Of a DNA stretch of 64,000 nucleotides, positions 29,237 through 37,932 are shown piece by piece. The notes under the pieces are model-generated. The model was given only the letters and a program-made list of their open reading frames with translations, did not search any database and had not been told where the DNA came from. The translations under genes were made by a program, and so were the position numbers. The stretch spans positions 1,667,758 to 1,731,757 of the forward strand of contig NZ_CTDZ01000009.1 in assembly GCF_001375555.1 (NCBI RefSeq). Reading direction: 5' to 3'. The number at the start of each line of letters is the position of its first letter. Position 1 is the first letter of the stretch. This DNA is from Numidum massiliense. GTDB taxonomy: Bacteria; Bacillota; Bacilli; Thermoactinomycetales; Novibacillaceae.

Positions 29237-30135
29237 TTACAAGCACCCAACTTTGTCAGACACATCCATAAACTTACGTGCGGCTAAACTTAAGCAACTC
29301 CCCTCTGAGTAGGCAAACACTAATGTACGAGTCGGGTGCGTGTCCAACGATACGTACAGCGGACTATGCGTCGAATCGTGCCGCACAACCATCCGGGGAA
29401 CTAACGTTACCCCTAGTCCCGCAGCAACAAGTGACTGCGCCGTCTGAATATTGCTCGTCACAAAAGCGACATGTGGCTGATAACCGCTTTCCGCACATAA
29501 GTCGAGCACCACGCGCCGAAAGCCAAACCCTTGCTTGAGCAAAATGAACGGCGCGCCGGCAACCGACGCCATCGGCAGCACCCGCCCGTGACCTGTTGTT
29601 ACTGCACTTACCCCAGTACCCACCCGATTCCCGCGGTTGTTGCTCGCATCCTCCACGCCGCTCACGCCAATGTCGTTAATCGCCTGACCGACGTCAGCAC
29701 CCTTAACGATGCGCCGCACGTCTTCCGACATCCAATGTCTCTCCATCCGCGGAAGCGCCAGTAACAACGGTTCCGTCAACATCGGACGCGTATCTAATCG
29801 GCTACTTTCTAGCGGCAAGGGTAAAATAGAAAAATCGACGAGCCCCCTTTCCGTAATTTTTTCTATCGCTGCTGGTGACTCCTCGATAAGCTGCACACTT
29901 ACTTGCGGGTATTTTTCGGAAAAAGCTTGGATAGTCGGAGGGAGGACGTGGCCACCTGTCACAGGTGGGACACCGATCGCCAATTCCGCGCCCATCTCTT
30001 CGCTCCCGTCACGCATTTCGCGTAACAAGTCGTCGTGAGCCTTGACGATCGGCACTGCCTTTTCAATAAACATTTTCCCTTCATGCGTCGATACAACCGG
30101 ACCACGCCGACGATAAAATAAGCGAACCCCGAGTT
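29237..30135 (-). pseudogene. LysR-type regulator, DNA-binding domain lost at the IS2-side boundary
   Basis: The coding frame runs from the IS edge: LGVRLFYRRRGPVVSTHEGK, the end of the LysR helix-turn-helix and linker region, then the effector-binding domain (GVPPVTGGHVLPPTIQAF, LVAAGLGVTLVPRMVV). About 40 N-terminal residues with the recognition helix are missing. The sequence on the far side of IS copy 2 does not restore them. The 278-residue downstream part starting at an internal ATG lacks DNA binding and is probably nonfunctional. Confidence 0.85.
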
Positions 30136-31751
30136 GTATGTGTCAAGCTTTACTCGACGACCTTACAGGATCAAGGATTTAAAGACCTAAATATGTCATT
30201 CCCTAACGTTCACTTGTTGTCCGCCCTTGAGGAGTTAACTCTTCAAGGACGGCGATTAACCACCTTATCCAAATACCCAATAGCACTTGAAGCTGATGCG
30301 GCACCTACTTGGATCCTGCCAACTTGAACCCCAATGTGATCCGACTTACCTATTCGCCTCGCATGGCGTTTTAGTTTTTGTGTCACTTGGCGGTTGGGCC
30401 AGACAGTTAATAATGCCTGTCTCAACGTCCCATTGGTAACGCCTTGTTGTACTTTGGCGATGGCTTGAGCCCCTTCTTCACTCCAGTACATGCCACGACG
30501 TTTCATGCGGTATGCCAGACGTCTCTGGTTCGATTCCATGCATCCCATCCTACGAGCATTTTTTGGCACGTCTGGACTAACCTCACGCCAGTCGCAGAGG
30601 ATCTCCCAGTGCCCTTCAAGATACTTCTGCATGTTCTCGATACGCTTTTCCTCTCGCTCCGTCTCTGCATTTCCCTGTGCCGTATCAATCACCGCTTTAA
30701 ACCTATCCTTATTTTTTTCGGATATTGCCTTTTCAATTTGAGGAATGAGCCTTGGCTGGCGGCTCAACCCGCGACGAATACTCCTCTTTACGTGAAAAGG
30801 ATCCAATTGGCGGACAACCGATGTCGCTTCAGAAAAGGTATTTTGAACGCGTTCCTCAGAGATCCATGAAGCCGCATCCGCATTAGTCGCCACATGTGTA
30901 TGTGAGAGATCCCAACGATGTCGAATCGCTGCATAACCTATTTCCCAAAAGTCATCCACCGATTCAACGGTAGAAAAGACGTGACGATCTGTTAACGAGA
31001 CACGCTGTCCGTTTTGCTCCCACCCGGTATAGGCAAGCATATTTTTGATCTCTATTCCTTTGCCTCTCCCTTTGACGTATAAGCCATCTGCTTCGCAATA
31101 TAAGTGCTTAACGGACGGAGAGTTAGGAATTACCGTATCCTCAAAAATTCGATCCCTTTTTTCAGCATCCATGACAGCTTGAGCTTCACCTGCTTCTTTT
31201 ACTAAGCGCTGAAACGTCGTATGGCTGATCGTTATACCGGCAAGTTTTTGCGTGACCTCTGAGGCGAGGCGGTAGGTCATTCCCGGCGCTGCAGCTAACT
31301 CTGCTCCGAGCATCATAAGGTCTGGGCTGTATCTTTTACGGCGTTTTAAACCGATTGCCTCATCGACAGGGTAATGTGCGTTTCCGTTTCGGTCGTACAT
31401 CAAGTGGCGTTTATAGGACACTGTCCCAAAAAAACTGGTGAACTCCCGGCTGTCCAATCGCTCACTTTTCCAACCGTATTTTTCCTTGTAATGCGTCGTC
31501 ATCATCTGATCGAGCTGCTCCAAAAATTCTCCGAACAGATCAGCCATCACTTCCATCAGGCGAATACGTAAGCTTTCCCAAAACGACAACATATCTGTAG
31601 ACTGTTCCAAGATAGTAGCGATTTCTGGTATAATGGTTTTCAAGGAAGACCTCTCCTTTCGTGGTGGTTAGGAGTACTATTTAGGTCTTCCTTTTCTATA
31701 TTCTCCCTCCAAATTCCTGCTAAAACCCTTCGAGAGAAATGTTACACATAC
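30136..31751 (-). mobile_element. ISLre2-family insertion sequence, copy 2 (1616 bp)
   Basis: Same length, ends and transposase as copy 1 and the same orientation. Its flanks differ: ACCCCGAGTT on the left and TGTGAAGTC on the right, with no target duplication. Together with the missing LysR start this suggests a deletion between this copy and a lost neighbouring copy, or an adjacent deletion after insertion. Confidence 0.92.
30243..31643 (-). CDS. ISLre2-family transposase, copy 2
   Basis: Same 466-residue protein as copy 1, with an intact frame. Sequence identity between copies points to recent transposition or gene conversion. Confidence 0.93.
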   Translation of the reverse strand: MKTIIPEIATILEQSTDMLSFWESLRIRLMEVMADLFGEFLEQLDQMMTTHYKEKYGWKSERLDSREFTSFFGTVSYKRHLMYDRNGNAHYPVDEAIGLKRRKRYSPDLMMLGAELAAAPGMTYRLASEVTQKLAGITISHTTFQRLVKEAGEAQAVMDAEKRDRIFEDTVIPNSPSVKHLYCEADGLYVKGRGKGIEIKNMLAYTGWEQNGQRVSLTDRHVFSTVESVDDFWEIGYAAIRHRWDLSHTHVATNADAASWISEERVQNTFSEATSVVRQLDPFHVKRSIRRGLSRQPRLIPQIEKAISEKNKDRFKAVIDTAQGNAETEREEKRIENMQKYLEGHWEILCDWREVSPDVPKNARRMGCMESNQRRLAYRMKRRGMYWSEEGAQAIAKVQQGVTNGTLRQALLTVWPNRQVTQKLKRHARRIGKSDHIGVQVGRIQVGAASASSAIGYLDKVVNRRP

Positions 31752-31767
31752 TGTGAAGTCTGGCAAA

Positions 31768-31992
31768 TCACCGTCTCACACATTCTTCTCCAGTTAAGCT
31801 TGTCCAACCGCCGTCAAACGCGGCATGACGTATCATTTGAGCGCTTGCCTTTTTTACGGCATTGAGTAAACGACAGCCTTTTTTACGGCATTGAGTGAAC
31901 GACATTAAGGATTTCGTTTGTCCGATGCCTTTCGTTTTTCCCGATGCCTGACGGCATGGCGTTCGCGCGACTTTACGATGCGCAACCACCAT
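31768..31992 (-). CDS. short open frame of unknown function with internal repeat
   Basis: A 74-codon frame beside IS copy 2 encodes a basic peptide (SFTQCRKKGCRLLNAVKKAS). Its middle consists of two tandem 29-base copies. I recognise no family. It may be an artefact of a repeated remnant rather than a gene. Confidence 0.2.
   Translation of the reverse strand: MVVAHRKVARTPCRQASGKTKGIGQTKSLMSFTQCRKKGCRLLNAVKKASAQMIRHAAFDGGWTSLTGEECVRR
31847..31904. repeat. 29-bp tandem duplication
   Basis: Two units starting GCCTTTTTTACGGCATTGAG (31847 and 31876) differ at one base (GTAAACGACA versus GTGAACGACA). Confidence 0.9.
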
Positions 31993-32111
31993 TATAGCAG
32001 TCCGGAAGTCGATCGTTCAATCGTCATCGTTTTCCATACGCTGTATGTCCCCTATTGTCTGTGATATAATTAATATAAAGAAAGTTTCGCCTGCGAAAGA
32101 TGGTGGTTGCT

Positions 32112-32300
32112 GTGAGCGATTTGCTCGATCCCAAAATCGATTTTGTCTTTAGTCAAATGGCTCCTTTTTTAAAAAGGAATCGACCCATCAAACTGGGGGG
32201 AATTGGAAATGGGCGAATTCAAAAAGATAAATTGACTTCAAAAAAAGGTGATCTACCAATATACTTGTATAGAGAAGATGGCACAAGAGGAGAAGATCAC
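32112..32300 (+). pseudogene. N-terminal remnant resembling Rpn-family nucleases, before dat
   Basis: From a GTG at 32112 the frame encodes VSDLLDPKIDFVF, close to the start of Rpn family proteins (LLDPKNDFVFK..). It then runs through unrelated text (PFLKRNRPIKLGGIGNGRIQ) into the dat start without a stop. A TATAAT box lies at about 32062. The family core is absent, so this is a fragment; an expressed fusion to Dat is unlikely because dat has its own ribosome site. Confidence 0.35.
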
Positions 32301-33164
32301 ATGCTCGTATTAGAAAACGATCAGTTCAAACAGCGGGAAGACGTCCAGATCGATCCCGAAGACCGCGGCTACCAATTTGGCGATGGCATTTACGAAGTGA
32401 TACGCGTGTACGACGGTCAGCCGTTTTTGCTCGGCGAACATATCGAACGCCTCGTCCGGAGCGCCCGCGAAATTAAACTACCGTTACCGCTATCAGCTGA
32501 GAAGCTGGAAGGAAAAGTAACAGAGTTAATTGCACAGGCGGGATCGTCATCAACAGGAGTAACTAACGCCACCGGAAACGTGTACGTACAAATTACGCGC
32601 GGAGTCGCGCCGCGTACCCACCAATTCCCGAAAAATCCGCAACCGAAGCTCATCGGCTACTTCATCCCCGCCGAGCGGCCACACACCGCGATGGCAAACG
32701 GGATTAAGGCGATCACCGCGCCTGACATCCGCTGGTTGCGCTGTGACATTAAGAGTTTAAATTTATTGGGGAGTGCGTTAGCGAAACAAGAAGCGGTTGA
32801 GCGCGGTTGCCAAGAAGCGATCTTACATCGGGATGAAGTCGTCACTGAGGGCAGTTCGACGAACGTCTTTATCGTAACGGACGGCATGCTCCGTACGCAC
32901 CCGGCAAACCACCTCATTTTACACGGCATTACACGCGCGACTGTGCGTCAATGTGCGGAACAGCTCAATTTGCACGTGAGCGAAGCGCCGTTTACACTAC
33001 GTGAACTACTGGCGGCAGACGAAGTGTTCATTACGGGGACGACAGTAGAAATATCTCCCGTCATCGAGATCGATGCACGACCGATCGGTAACGGTAGCCC
33101 GGGGCCAGTGACGCGGCGGTTGCAACAAGCGTTTGCAGAACTGATTGACCAAGGCGTAAAATAA
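32301..33164 (+). CDS. dat: D-amino-acid aminotransferase
   Basis: PLP enzyme that makes D-glutamate and D-alanine from keto acids for the cell wall. The 287-residue fold type IV protein shows EDRGYQFGDGIYEVIRVYDG, ITRGVAPRTHQFP, the PLP lysine in RWLRCDIKSLNLLGSALAKQ, and TEGSSTNVFIV. It is close in length and motifs to B. subtilis Dat. The ATG at 32301 follows AGAGGAGAAG, which excludes the longer in-frame extension. Confidence 0.95.
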   Translation: MLVLENDQFKQREDVQIDPEDRGYQFGDGIYEVIRVYDGQPFLLGEHIERLVRSAREIKLPLPLSAEKLEGKVTELIAQAGSSSTGVTNATGNVYVQITRGVAPRTHQFPKNPQPKLIGYFIPAERPHTAMANGIKAITAPDIRWLRCDIKSLNLLGSALAKQEAVERGCQEAILHRDEVVTEGSSTNVFIVTDGMLRTHPANHLILHGITRATVRQCAEQLNLHVSEAPFTLRELLAADEVFITGTTVEISPVIEIDARPIGNGSPGPVTRRLQQAFAELIDQGVK

Positions 33165-33218
33165 GCCTCGCAACGCGTCAACACGTCATTAATACGGTCG
33201 ACAGCCACGATTTTCGCC

Positions 33219-33259
33219 AGTCAGCGACGTCCGTGCGATAGTCAGCAACGTAGTGCGAC
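33219..33259 (+). repeat. about 20-bp tandem repeat downstream of dat
   Basis: AGTCAGCGACGTCCGTGCGA and AGTCAGCAACGTAGTGCGA follow each other about 55 bases beyond the dat stop. Confidence 0.6.
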
Positions 33260-33355
33260 AGTTTCTAATGTTAATGGATCAAGCGCAGGATCAAACACAG
33301 ATAGCTCAAATTGAACCGCAAGCGATTCTTATTTATCTGTTCGGAGGGGTGATCG

Positions 33356-33562
33356 ATGAGGCGAAGGCTTTGTAAATCTTCTTACGACCGCTGGATGTTT
33401 GGGGTGTGTGGCGGTATCGCCGAATACTTCGGACTCGACGCGGCACTCGTACGCATTGTTTGGTTAATTGCGGCGTTATTTTTCGGAACGGGTGTGCTAA
33501 TGTATTTTGTTTTATTCATTTTAATGCCTTCGGACGACCGGTATGACGATGATCGATACTAA
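33356..33562 (+). CDS. PspC-domain membrane protein
   Basis: A 68-residue small envelope protein with the PspC core: KSSYDRWMFGVCGGIAEYFG then LDAALVRIVWLIAALF, one main hydrophobic helix, and an acidic C-terminal tail. PspC domains take part in envelope-stress signalling; in Bacilli stand-alone copies are of unclear role. The ATG follows GGAGGGG. No operon partner is visible. Confidence 0.88.
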   Translation: MRRRLCKSSYDRWMFGVCGGIAEYFGLDAALVRIVWLIAALFFGTGVLMYFVLFILMPSDDRYDDDRY

Positions 33563-33637
33563 GCTGAAAGAAGGTCAATCTACCTTAATGAGGTACGGTG
33601 CCATACGTCGAAGGCTACGTGACGCACCGTAAAGTAG

Positions 33638-33657
33638 GCGGGGCAATAGCCCCGCCT
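33638..33657. terminator. GC-rich hairpin between pspC and the app binding protein
   Basis: GGCGGGGC, loop AATA, GCCCCGCC. It lies between convergent genes and could end transcription from either side, though a T-run is poor. Confidence 0.5.
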
Positions 33658-33717
33658 TCGCCGTGTGACGCTACCGTATGTTAACTAATGGAACAAAGAC
33701 CATACGACATTTGTTTC

Positions 33718-35460
33718 TTATTCACTGACGAACCATTCGTGCAGTTTCGTGTCGGTACCGAGTCCGATGTGCGGCCCGTGAACCCGTTTGTTCATAGCCA
33801 GAAGGTCAACTGGCTCCCACAGTGGCAATACGGGGAGTTCTTCGTTCATCAGTTTTTGCCACTTCACGTACGTATCTTTACGGTAGTTCTCGTCTTCCAT
33901 CGCTTTCTTACCTAAAGCTTCTTTCAGCAATGTGTCCGACTCTTCGTTCACCCAGCGCGGATGGTTCCAAAACGCATTGCTCGCCCACAAACCGGTCGGA
34001 TCGGGATCTGCGCCGGTTTGCCAGCCGGCAAGGTAAAGTTCGATCGACGGGTCGTCCTTATCTTTCATTTCGCCCATAAGGTCGAAATCGAGCAGTTTTC
34101 CACTGTTCAACTCGACATTCAAGCCGACGTCTTTCCAGTTCTGTAGCAGTTGTTGGGCACGTCCTTCATACGTCGAATCTTTGGCGTGCGCACTGAACGA
34201 AATTTTGAACTCTTTGCCGTCCGGATCTTCGACGAACCCGTCGCCGTTCACGTCTTTATAGCCCGCTTTCGCCAGCAGTTCTTTCGCCTTTTCCGGATCG
34301 TATTTGTAATCTTCCAGTTCAGACGGATCTGCAGCGATCCAGTGGTTTGACGGAATGACCGTGTTCAACACTTTCGCTTTATCAAACAAGTACGCTTTGA
34401 TCAACGCTTCGCGATCGATCGCGTACAACATCGCTTTGCGCAAGTCTTTGTTTTGGAACTTTTTGTTGTCCATCACAGCCTTGCCTTCTTTTTTGTCCCA
34501 ATGACCGAATTTGAAGCCGACAAACCAGTAGCTCACATCAGGCACGTCATGTACTTCGATATTGTCCAGTTTTGACAACTCTTCCAGCTGGAAGGGAGCA
34601 ACATCCATATAGTCGATTTCGCCATTTTTTAATGCACCAGCCACCAATGAAGGATCGACGACTTTAACGATCAGCTTATCCAACTTCGGTTTCCCTTGCC
34701 AGTAGTCGTCGAACCGTTCCATTTCGACGTATTCGTTCCCTTGTACTTTTTTCACTTTGAACGGGCCAAGTCCGATTGGCTCTTTACGGACTTTCGGAGA
34801 TTTGCTCAAATCTTTCACCGCGATGCCTTCGTAATGTTTGCGCGGCATCGGGTAAGACCAAATATTTTCGATATGGTTGACGCGCGGTTCGATAAACGTA
34901 ATTTCGATCTCGTAGTCGTTGATCACTTTAATCCCGGAAATCTCTTTCGCTTTCCCTTTTTTGTACTCTTCAGCGCCTTTAATCGTCTCTACGTTCGTAT
35001 AGCGCGGGCCTTCGTAATCTTTATGGGCGATCACTTCGAGGGCATACTTCCAGTCTTCAACCGTCAGCTCCTCGCCGTTGTGCCACTTCACGCCTTCTTT
35101 AAACTTGAAGGTGTACGTTTGATTGTCTTTCGTGTCCCACTCTGCGATATGCGGTTGGACCTTCAATTCATCGTCGTACTTAAACAAATTGTCCATCATA
35201 AAATTTAAGATGTAATCGTCGGGACTCCCACTGTAAAAACCGCGTTCCAGCAGCCCTTCAAATCCAGAATCGCTCTGCAGTCCCGCAACGAGCGTACCGC
35301 CTTCTTTCGGCTCTGCTGCTTTCTTATCGCCGTCTTTGCTGTCGGTATTCCCGCTCTTGTTGTCCGCCTTCCCAGCGTCATTCTGACCACAAGCAGCGAG
35401 AACCATGGAGAACGCTAAAATGATCGTCAGTAAAATCATGAATGATTTTTTCAGCTTCAT
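33718..35460 (-). CDS. oligopeptide ABC transporter substrate-binding lipoprotein, second copy
   Basis: Extracytoplasmic peptide-binding protein (SBP family 5). The signal peptide is followed by a lipobox LAAC at Cys24. The mature protein has YTFKFKEGVKWHNGEELTVEDW, GLGPFKVKKV and the C-terminal LPVLPLWEPVDLLAMNKRV. It is clearly a paralogue of the AppA-like protein at 38921-40654. The ATG at 35460 follows GGGAGGT. It is separated from the app operon by a pseudogene copy and may supply an alternative peptide specificity to the same permease. Confidence 0.93.
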   Translation of the reverse strand: MKLKKSFMILLTIILAFSMVLAACGQNDAGKADNKSGNTDSKDGDKKAAEPKEGGTLVAGLQSDSGFEGLLERGFYSGSPDDYILNFMMDNLFKYDDELKVQPHIAEWDTKDNQTYTFKFKEGVKWHNGEELTVEDWKYALEVIAHKDYEGPRYTNVETIKGAEEYKKGKAKEISGIKVINDYEIEITFIEPRVNHIENIWSYPMPRKHYEGIAVKDLSKSPKVRKEPIGLGPFKVKKVQGNEYVEMERFDDYWQGKPKLDKLIVKVVDPSLVAGALKNGEIDYMDVAPFQLEELSKLDNIEVHDVPDVSYWFVGFKFGHWDKKEGKAVMDNKKFQNKDLRKAMLYAIDREALIKAYLFDKAKVLNTVIPSNHWIAADPSELEDYKYDPEKAKELLAKAGYKDVNGDGFVEDPDGKEFKISFSAHAKDSTYEGRAQQLLQNWKDVGLNVELNSGKLLDFDLMGEMKDKDDPSIELYLAGWQTGADPDPTGLWASNAFWNHPRWVNEESDTLLKEALGKKAMEDENYRKDTYVKWQKLMNEELPVLPLWEPVDLLAMNKRVHGPHIGLGTDTKLHEWFVSE

Positions 35461-35542
35461 TACAATCGGTACCTCCCTTATTGTCTGTAACAAAAGTTGA
35501 TAAAGCCGTAGAAGTGCATACTTCCGGCCATAAAACGTTGCG

Positions 35543-36434
35543 TTACTTGCCGTCGGTAAGGTGCCATTTGTGCTTCTCGACGTCAGAGCCGAGCCCGATG
35601 TGCAACCCGCCGACGCGCTTATTCTTGGCCATTATACCGATGTTTTCCCATACGGGCAATGCTGGCAGCTCCTCGTTAAACAGCTTTTGCCATTCGACAT
35701 ACGTTTTGATGCGGTAGTCTTGGTCAAACGCTTTTTCACTTAACGCATCTTCCAACAATTGTTCCGATTTTTCGTTCACCCAGCGTCCGCGATTCCAGAA
35801 AGCAGTGCTCTTCCGGATCGTACGTGTACTGCGTCAGTTCCTTTTCATCCGCGGAGACCCAGTGGTTCGACGGAATCGGCGTGTTGATCACTTTCGCTTT
35901 CCCTTTGTGATAAGAGGGCACGCCTTCGATCTTTTCCACGTTTTTGAACCGCGAGCCATCGTAATCTTTGTGCGCGATCACTTCAAGGGCGTACTTCCAG
36001 TCTTCGACGGTTAACTCCTCTCCGTTGTGCCATTTGACGCCTTTTTTGAACTTGAACGTGTACACTTTGTTGTCTTTCGTCTCCCACTCGGCAATGTGCG
36101 GCTGATATTTTAGTTCGTCGTCAACTCTCAACAAATTTTCGTTAATAATGTCGATGACCTCAGCGTCGGTCGCCGAGCCGGAAAAAGCTTACTCGAACAA
36201 TCTTTCGAACTTGTTGTCGACAGCGGTGACTAACGTCCCACCTTCGGCCGCGTCGTCTGTCGTCCCCTTGTCGTCTTTGCCGCTGTCTTTCGTGCCACCT
36301 TTTGCTTCGCTGCCCTTCGTCTCACCTTGTTTTCCTTGATCGCCGCGAGCGTCTTTCTCACCGCAAGCTGCAAGGAACAAGGAGAACGTCAAGACAAAGG
36401 CGAGCAACAGTATGAATGACCTTTTCGCTTTCAC
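35543..36434 (-). pseudogene. third oligopeptide-binding protein, destroyed by a stop and two deletions
   Basis: N-terminal signal and lipobox (FSLFLAACGEKD) are intact to FERLFE, where a TAA replaces a codon that is Arg in the paralogue. Reading resumes as AFSGSATDAEVI. At KGKAKVINTPIP an in-frame block of about 190 codons is missing. The end points fall at two GKAK-coding sequences, which suggests recombination at short homology. A second deletion at YDPEE joins out of frame to AFWNRGRWVNEKSEQ, and the normal C-terminus (WHLTDGK) follows. It cannot make a working binding protein. Confidence 0.92.
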
Positions 36435-36760
36435 CTAAAATCCCCGCCTGATTACACTCCGCAAAAGCACATGCCGCCAAACTGTAGCAAACGTTCGCCT
36501 TCCGGTAAACCTCACCTCCTCAATAGGCAATTAACATTCCATTGCAAAAATTCCCGAGAAACGATACTGCGGTAACGACTGCGTTTATCCCTCGCAACAT
36601 TTTTACAATGATAGCTGTAATCATTTTGCGATTTGGGTATGTACCGCTGCTTCGCATTGTCGCGTGCATTCTTCCTCGGTTATGCCGCTTATGCCTATTT
36701 ATAGTTTTCTGTATTTTTAAGTGCTACGTCCTTCTCTTTCGCGACGGTAGCACGGTAGGC

Positions 36761-36796
36761 GTTACAAATCGTTGCATGCCGCGAACGATTTGTAAC
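36761..36796. repeat. 13-bp perfect inverted repeat in gene-free stretch 36,435-36,972
   Basis: GTTACAAATCGTT (36761-36773) and AACGATTTGTAAC (36784-36796) are exact complements around a ten-base loop. No gene is convincing in the 540 bases between the pseudogene and appC. The hairpin lacks a clear T-run. Confidence 0.7.
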
Positions 36797-36972
36797 TGTT
36801 ATATAGCATCATAACCTATTTTAGAAGCTTTGACTATCCCATATTAAATTTTCCTAATCAAAGGCGTCTGTCTTACTAAATTAACTTATTGGCTACGTGG
36901 TAGAATATGACACCAATCGCAGACAATAAAACGCCAAACACCAATAATGTTAGCGCATTCATTGGAGACACA

Positions 36973-37005
36973 GTAGAAAATGCCGTTTAAATAGGCATTT
37001 TCTAC
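36973..37005 (-). terminator. hairpin after appC
   Basis: A perfect 12-base stem, GTAGAAAATGCC and GGCATTTTCTAC, lies directly downstream of the appC stop (37009). There is no long T-run on the minus strand, but stem strength and position suit a transcript end or 3' stabiliser. Confidence 0.6.
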
Positions 37006-37008
37006 CCC

Positions 37009-37917
37009 TTAACGCGTCGATTTCGGATTGAGGGCGTCTTTTAACCCTTCACCGACGAAGCGGATCGACAAAATCGTTAACGTAATCGCCACTGCCGGTG
37101 GCACCCACATCCAAAGCTTGTTTTGTAGCACGTCTGATTCACGCGCTTCGTGGAGCATGTTCCCCCAGCTCGGTATTTCCGGCGGCACGCCGAACCCGAG
37201 GAAACTTAAGCCCGTTTCGGCGACTATCATCGTGGCAAACTGCAATGTCGCGTGCACGATGATGACCGATAACACGTTGGGCAGCAAGTGCTTCACGATC
37301 ACTTGTCCCGGCGTACAGCCGATCGACGTGGCACTCATAATATACTCATTCTCTTTTTCCGACAGTATTTTACTGCGCACGATCCGCGCCAGACCCCCCC
37401 ACGACATAAAGCCAAACACGAGTATGAGTACCCACACGCCAGACACTTTCCCCATTAAAATCGTATTTAACACGATCACAAAGATCAAAAACGGCAACAC
37501 GAGTACAAAATCGGTGACACGCATTAAGAAGCGGTCGACGATGCCGCCAAAATAACCGGCGAGTGAACCGATTAGCGTGCCGATTAACGTGGCGAGCAGT
37601 GTACCGCCGAGACCGACAATCAGTGAAACTCTTCCCCCGTAAAATAAACGCGTAAACACGTCGCGCCCGTTCTTATCTGTGCCTAGCCAATGTTCCTCCG
37701 ACGGGCTCAGACTTATCTTGCTCACGTCGACGCGACTCAAATCGGTCGGCAAGACGAACGGTGCGATAAACGCACACAGCATGACGAACAACAAGAAACA
37801 CGCGGCCACGACAGCCAGACGGTCTTGCAAAAACTTGCGCCGCGCGATCGCCCAAGGGGAAAGACTTTTTTGCTTTGCGTTCACTAATTCACTCGATGGT
37901 TCAACCGCTGTTTTCAT
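37009..37917 (-). CDS. appC: oligopeptide ABC transporter permease, AppC/DppC type
   Basis: Integral membrane subunit of the peptide importer. The 302 residues have an N-terminal membrane helix (VVAACFLLFVMLCAFIAPFV), the LGTDKNGRDVFTRLFYGGRVSL motif typical of DppC/OppC, and the EAA loop ATSIGCTPGQVIVKHLLPN that contacts the ATPases. ATG start behind GAGGGGAAAGG. It follows appB by about 15 bases. Confidence 0.93.
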   Translation of the reverse strand: MKTAVEPSSELVNAKQKSLSPWAIARRKFLQDRLAVVAACFLLFVMLCAFIAPFVLPTDLSRVDVSKISLSPSEEHWLGTDKNGRDVFTRLFYGGRVSLIVGLGGTLLATLIGTLIGSLAGYFGGIVDRFLMRVTDFVLVLPFLIFVIVLNTILMGKVSGVWVLILVFGFMSWGGLARIVRSKILSEKENEYIMSATSIGCTPGQVIVKHLLPNVLSVIIVHATLQFATMIVAETGLSFLGFGVPPEIPSWGNMLHEARESDVLQNKLWMWVPPAVAITLTILSIRFVGEGLKDALNPKSTR

Positions 37918-37932
37918 TTCCTTTCCCCTCCT

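Noticed and set aside
25407-31751. Composite transposon formed by the two IS copies
   Set aside because: Only copy 1 has a target duplication, and it flanks that copy alone. The enclosed genes are ordinary and nothing shows joint movement.
32100-33164. 354-residue fusion of an Rpn-like N-terminus with D-amino-acid aminotransferase
   Set aside because: The aminotransferase has its own AGAGGAG site and family-typical ATG at 32301; the upstream part looks like a fragment that happens to lack stops.
34696-35208. 170-codon plus-strand frame rich in Phe and Val
   Set aside because: Antisense to the binding-protein gene; the same antisense pattern appears opposite its paralogue, as expected from shared codons.
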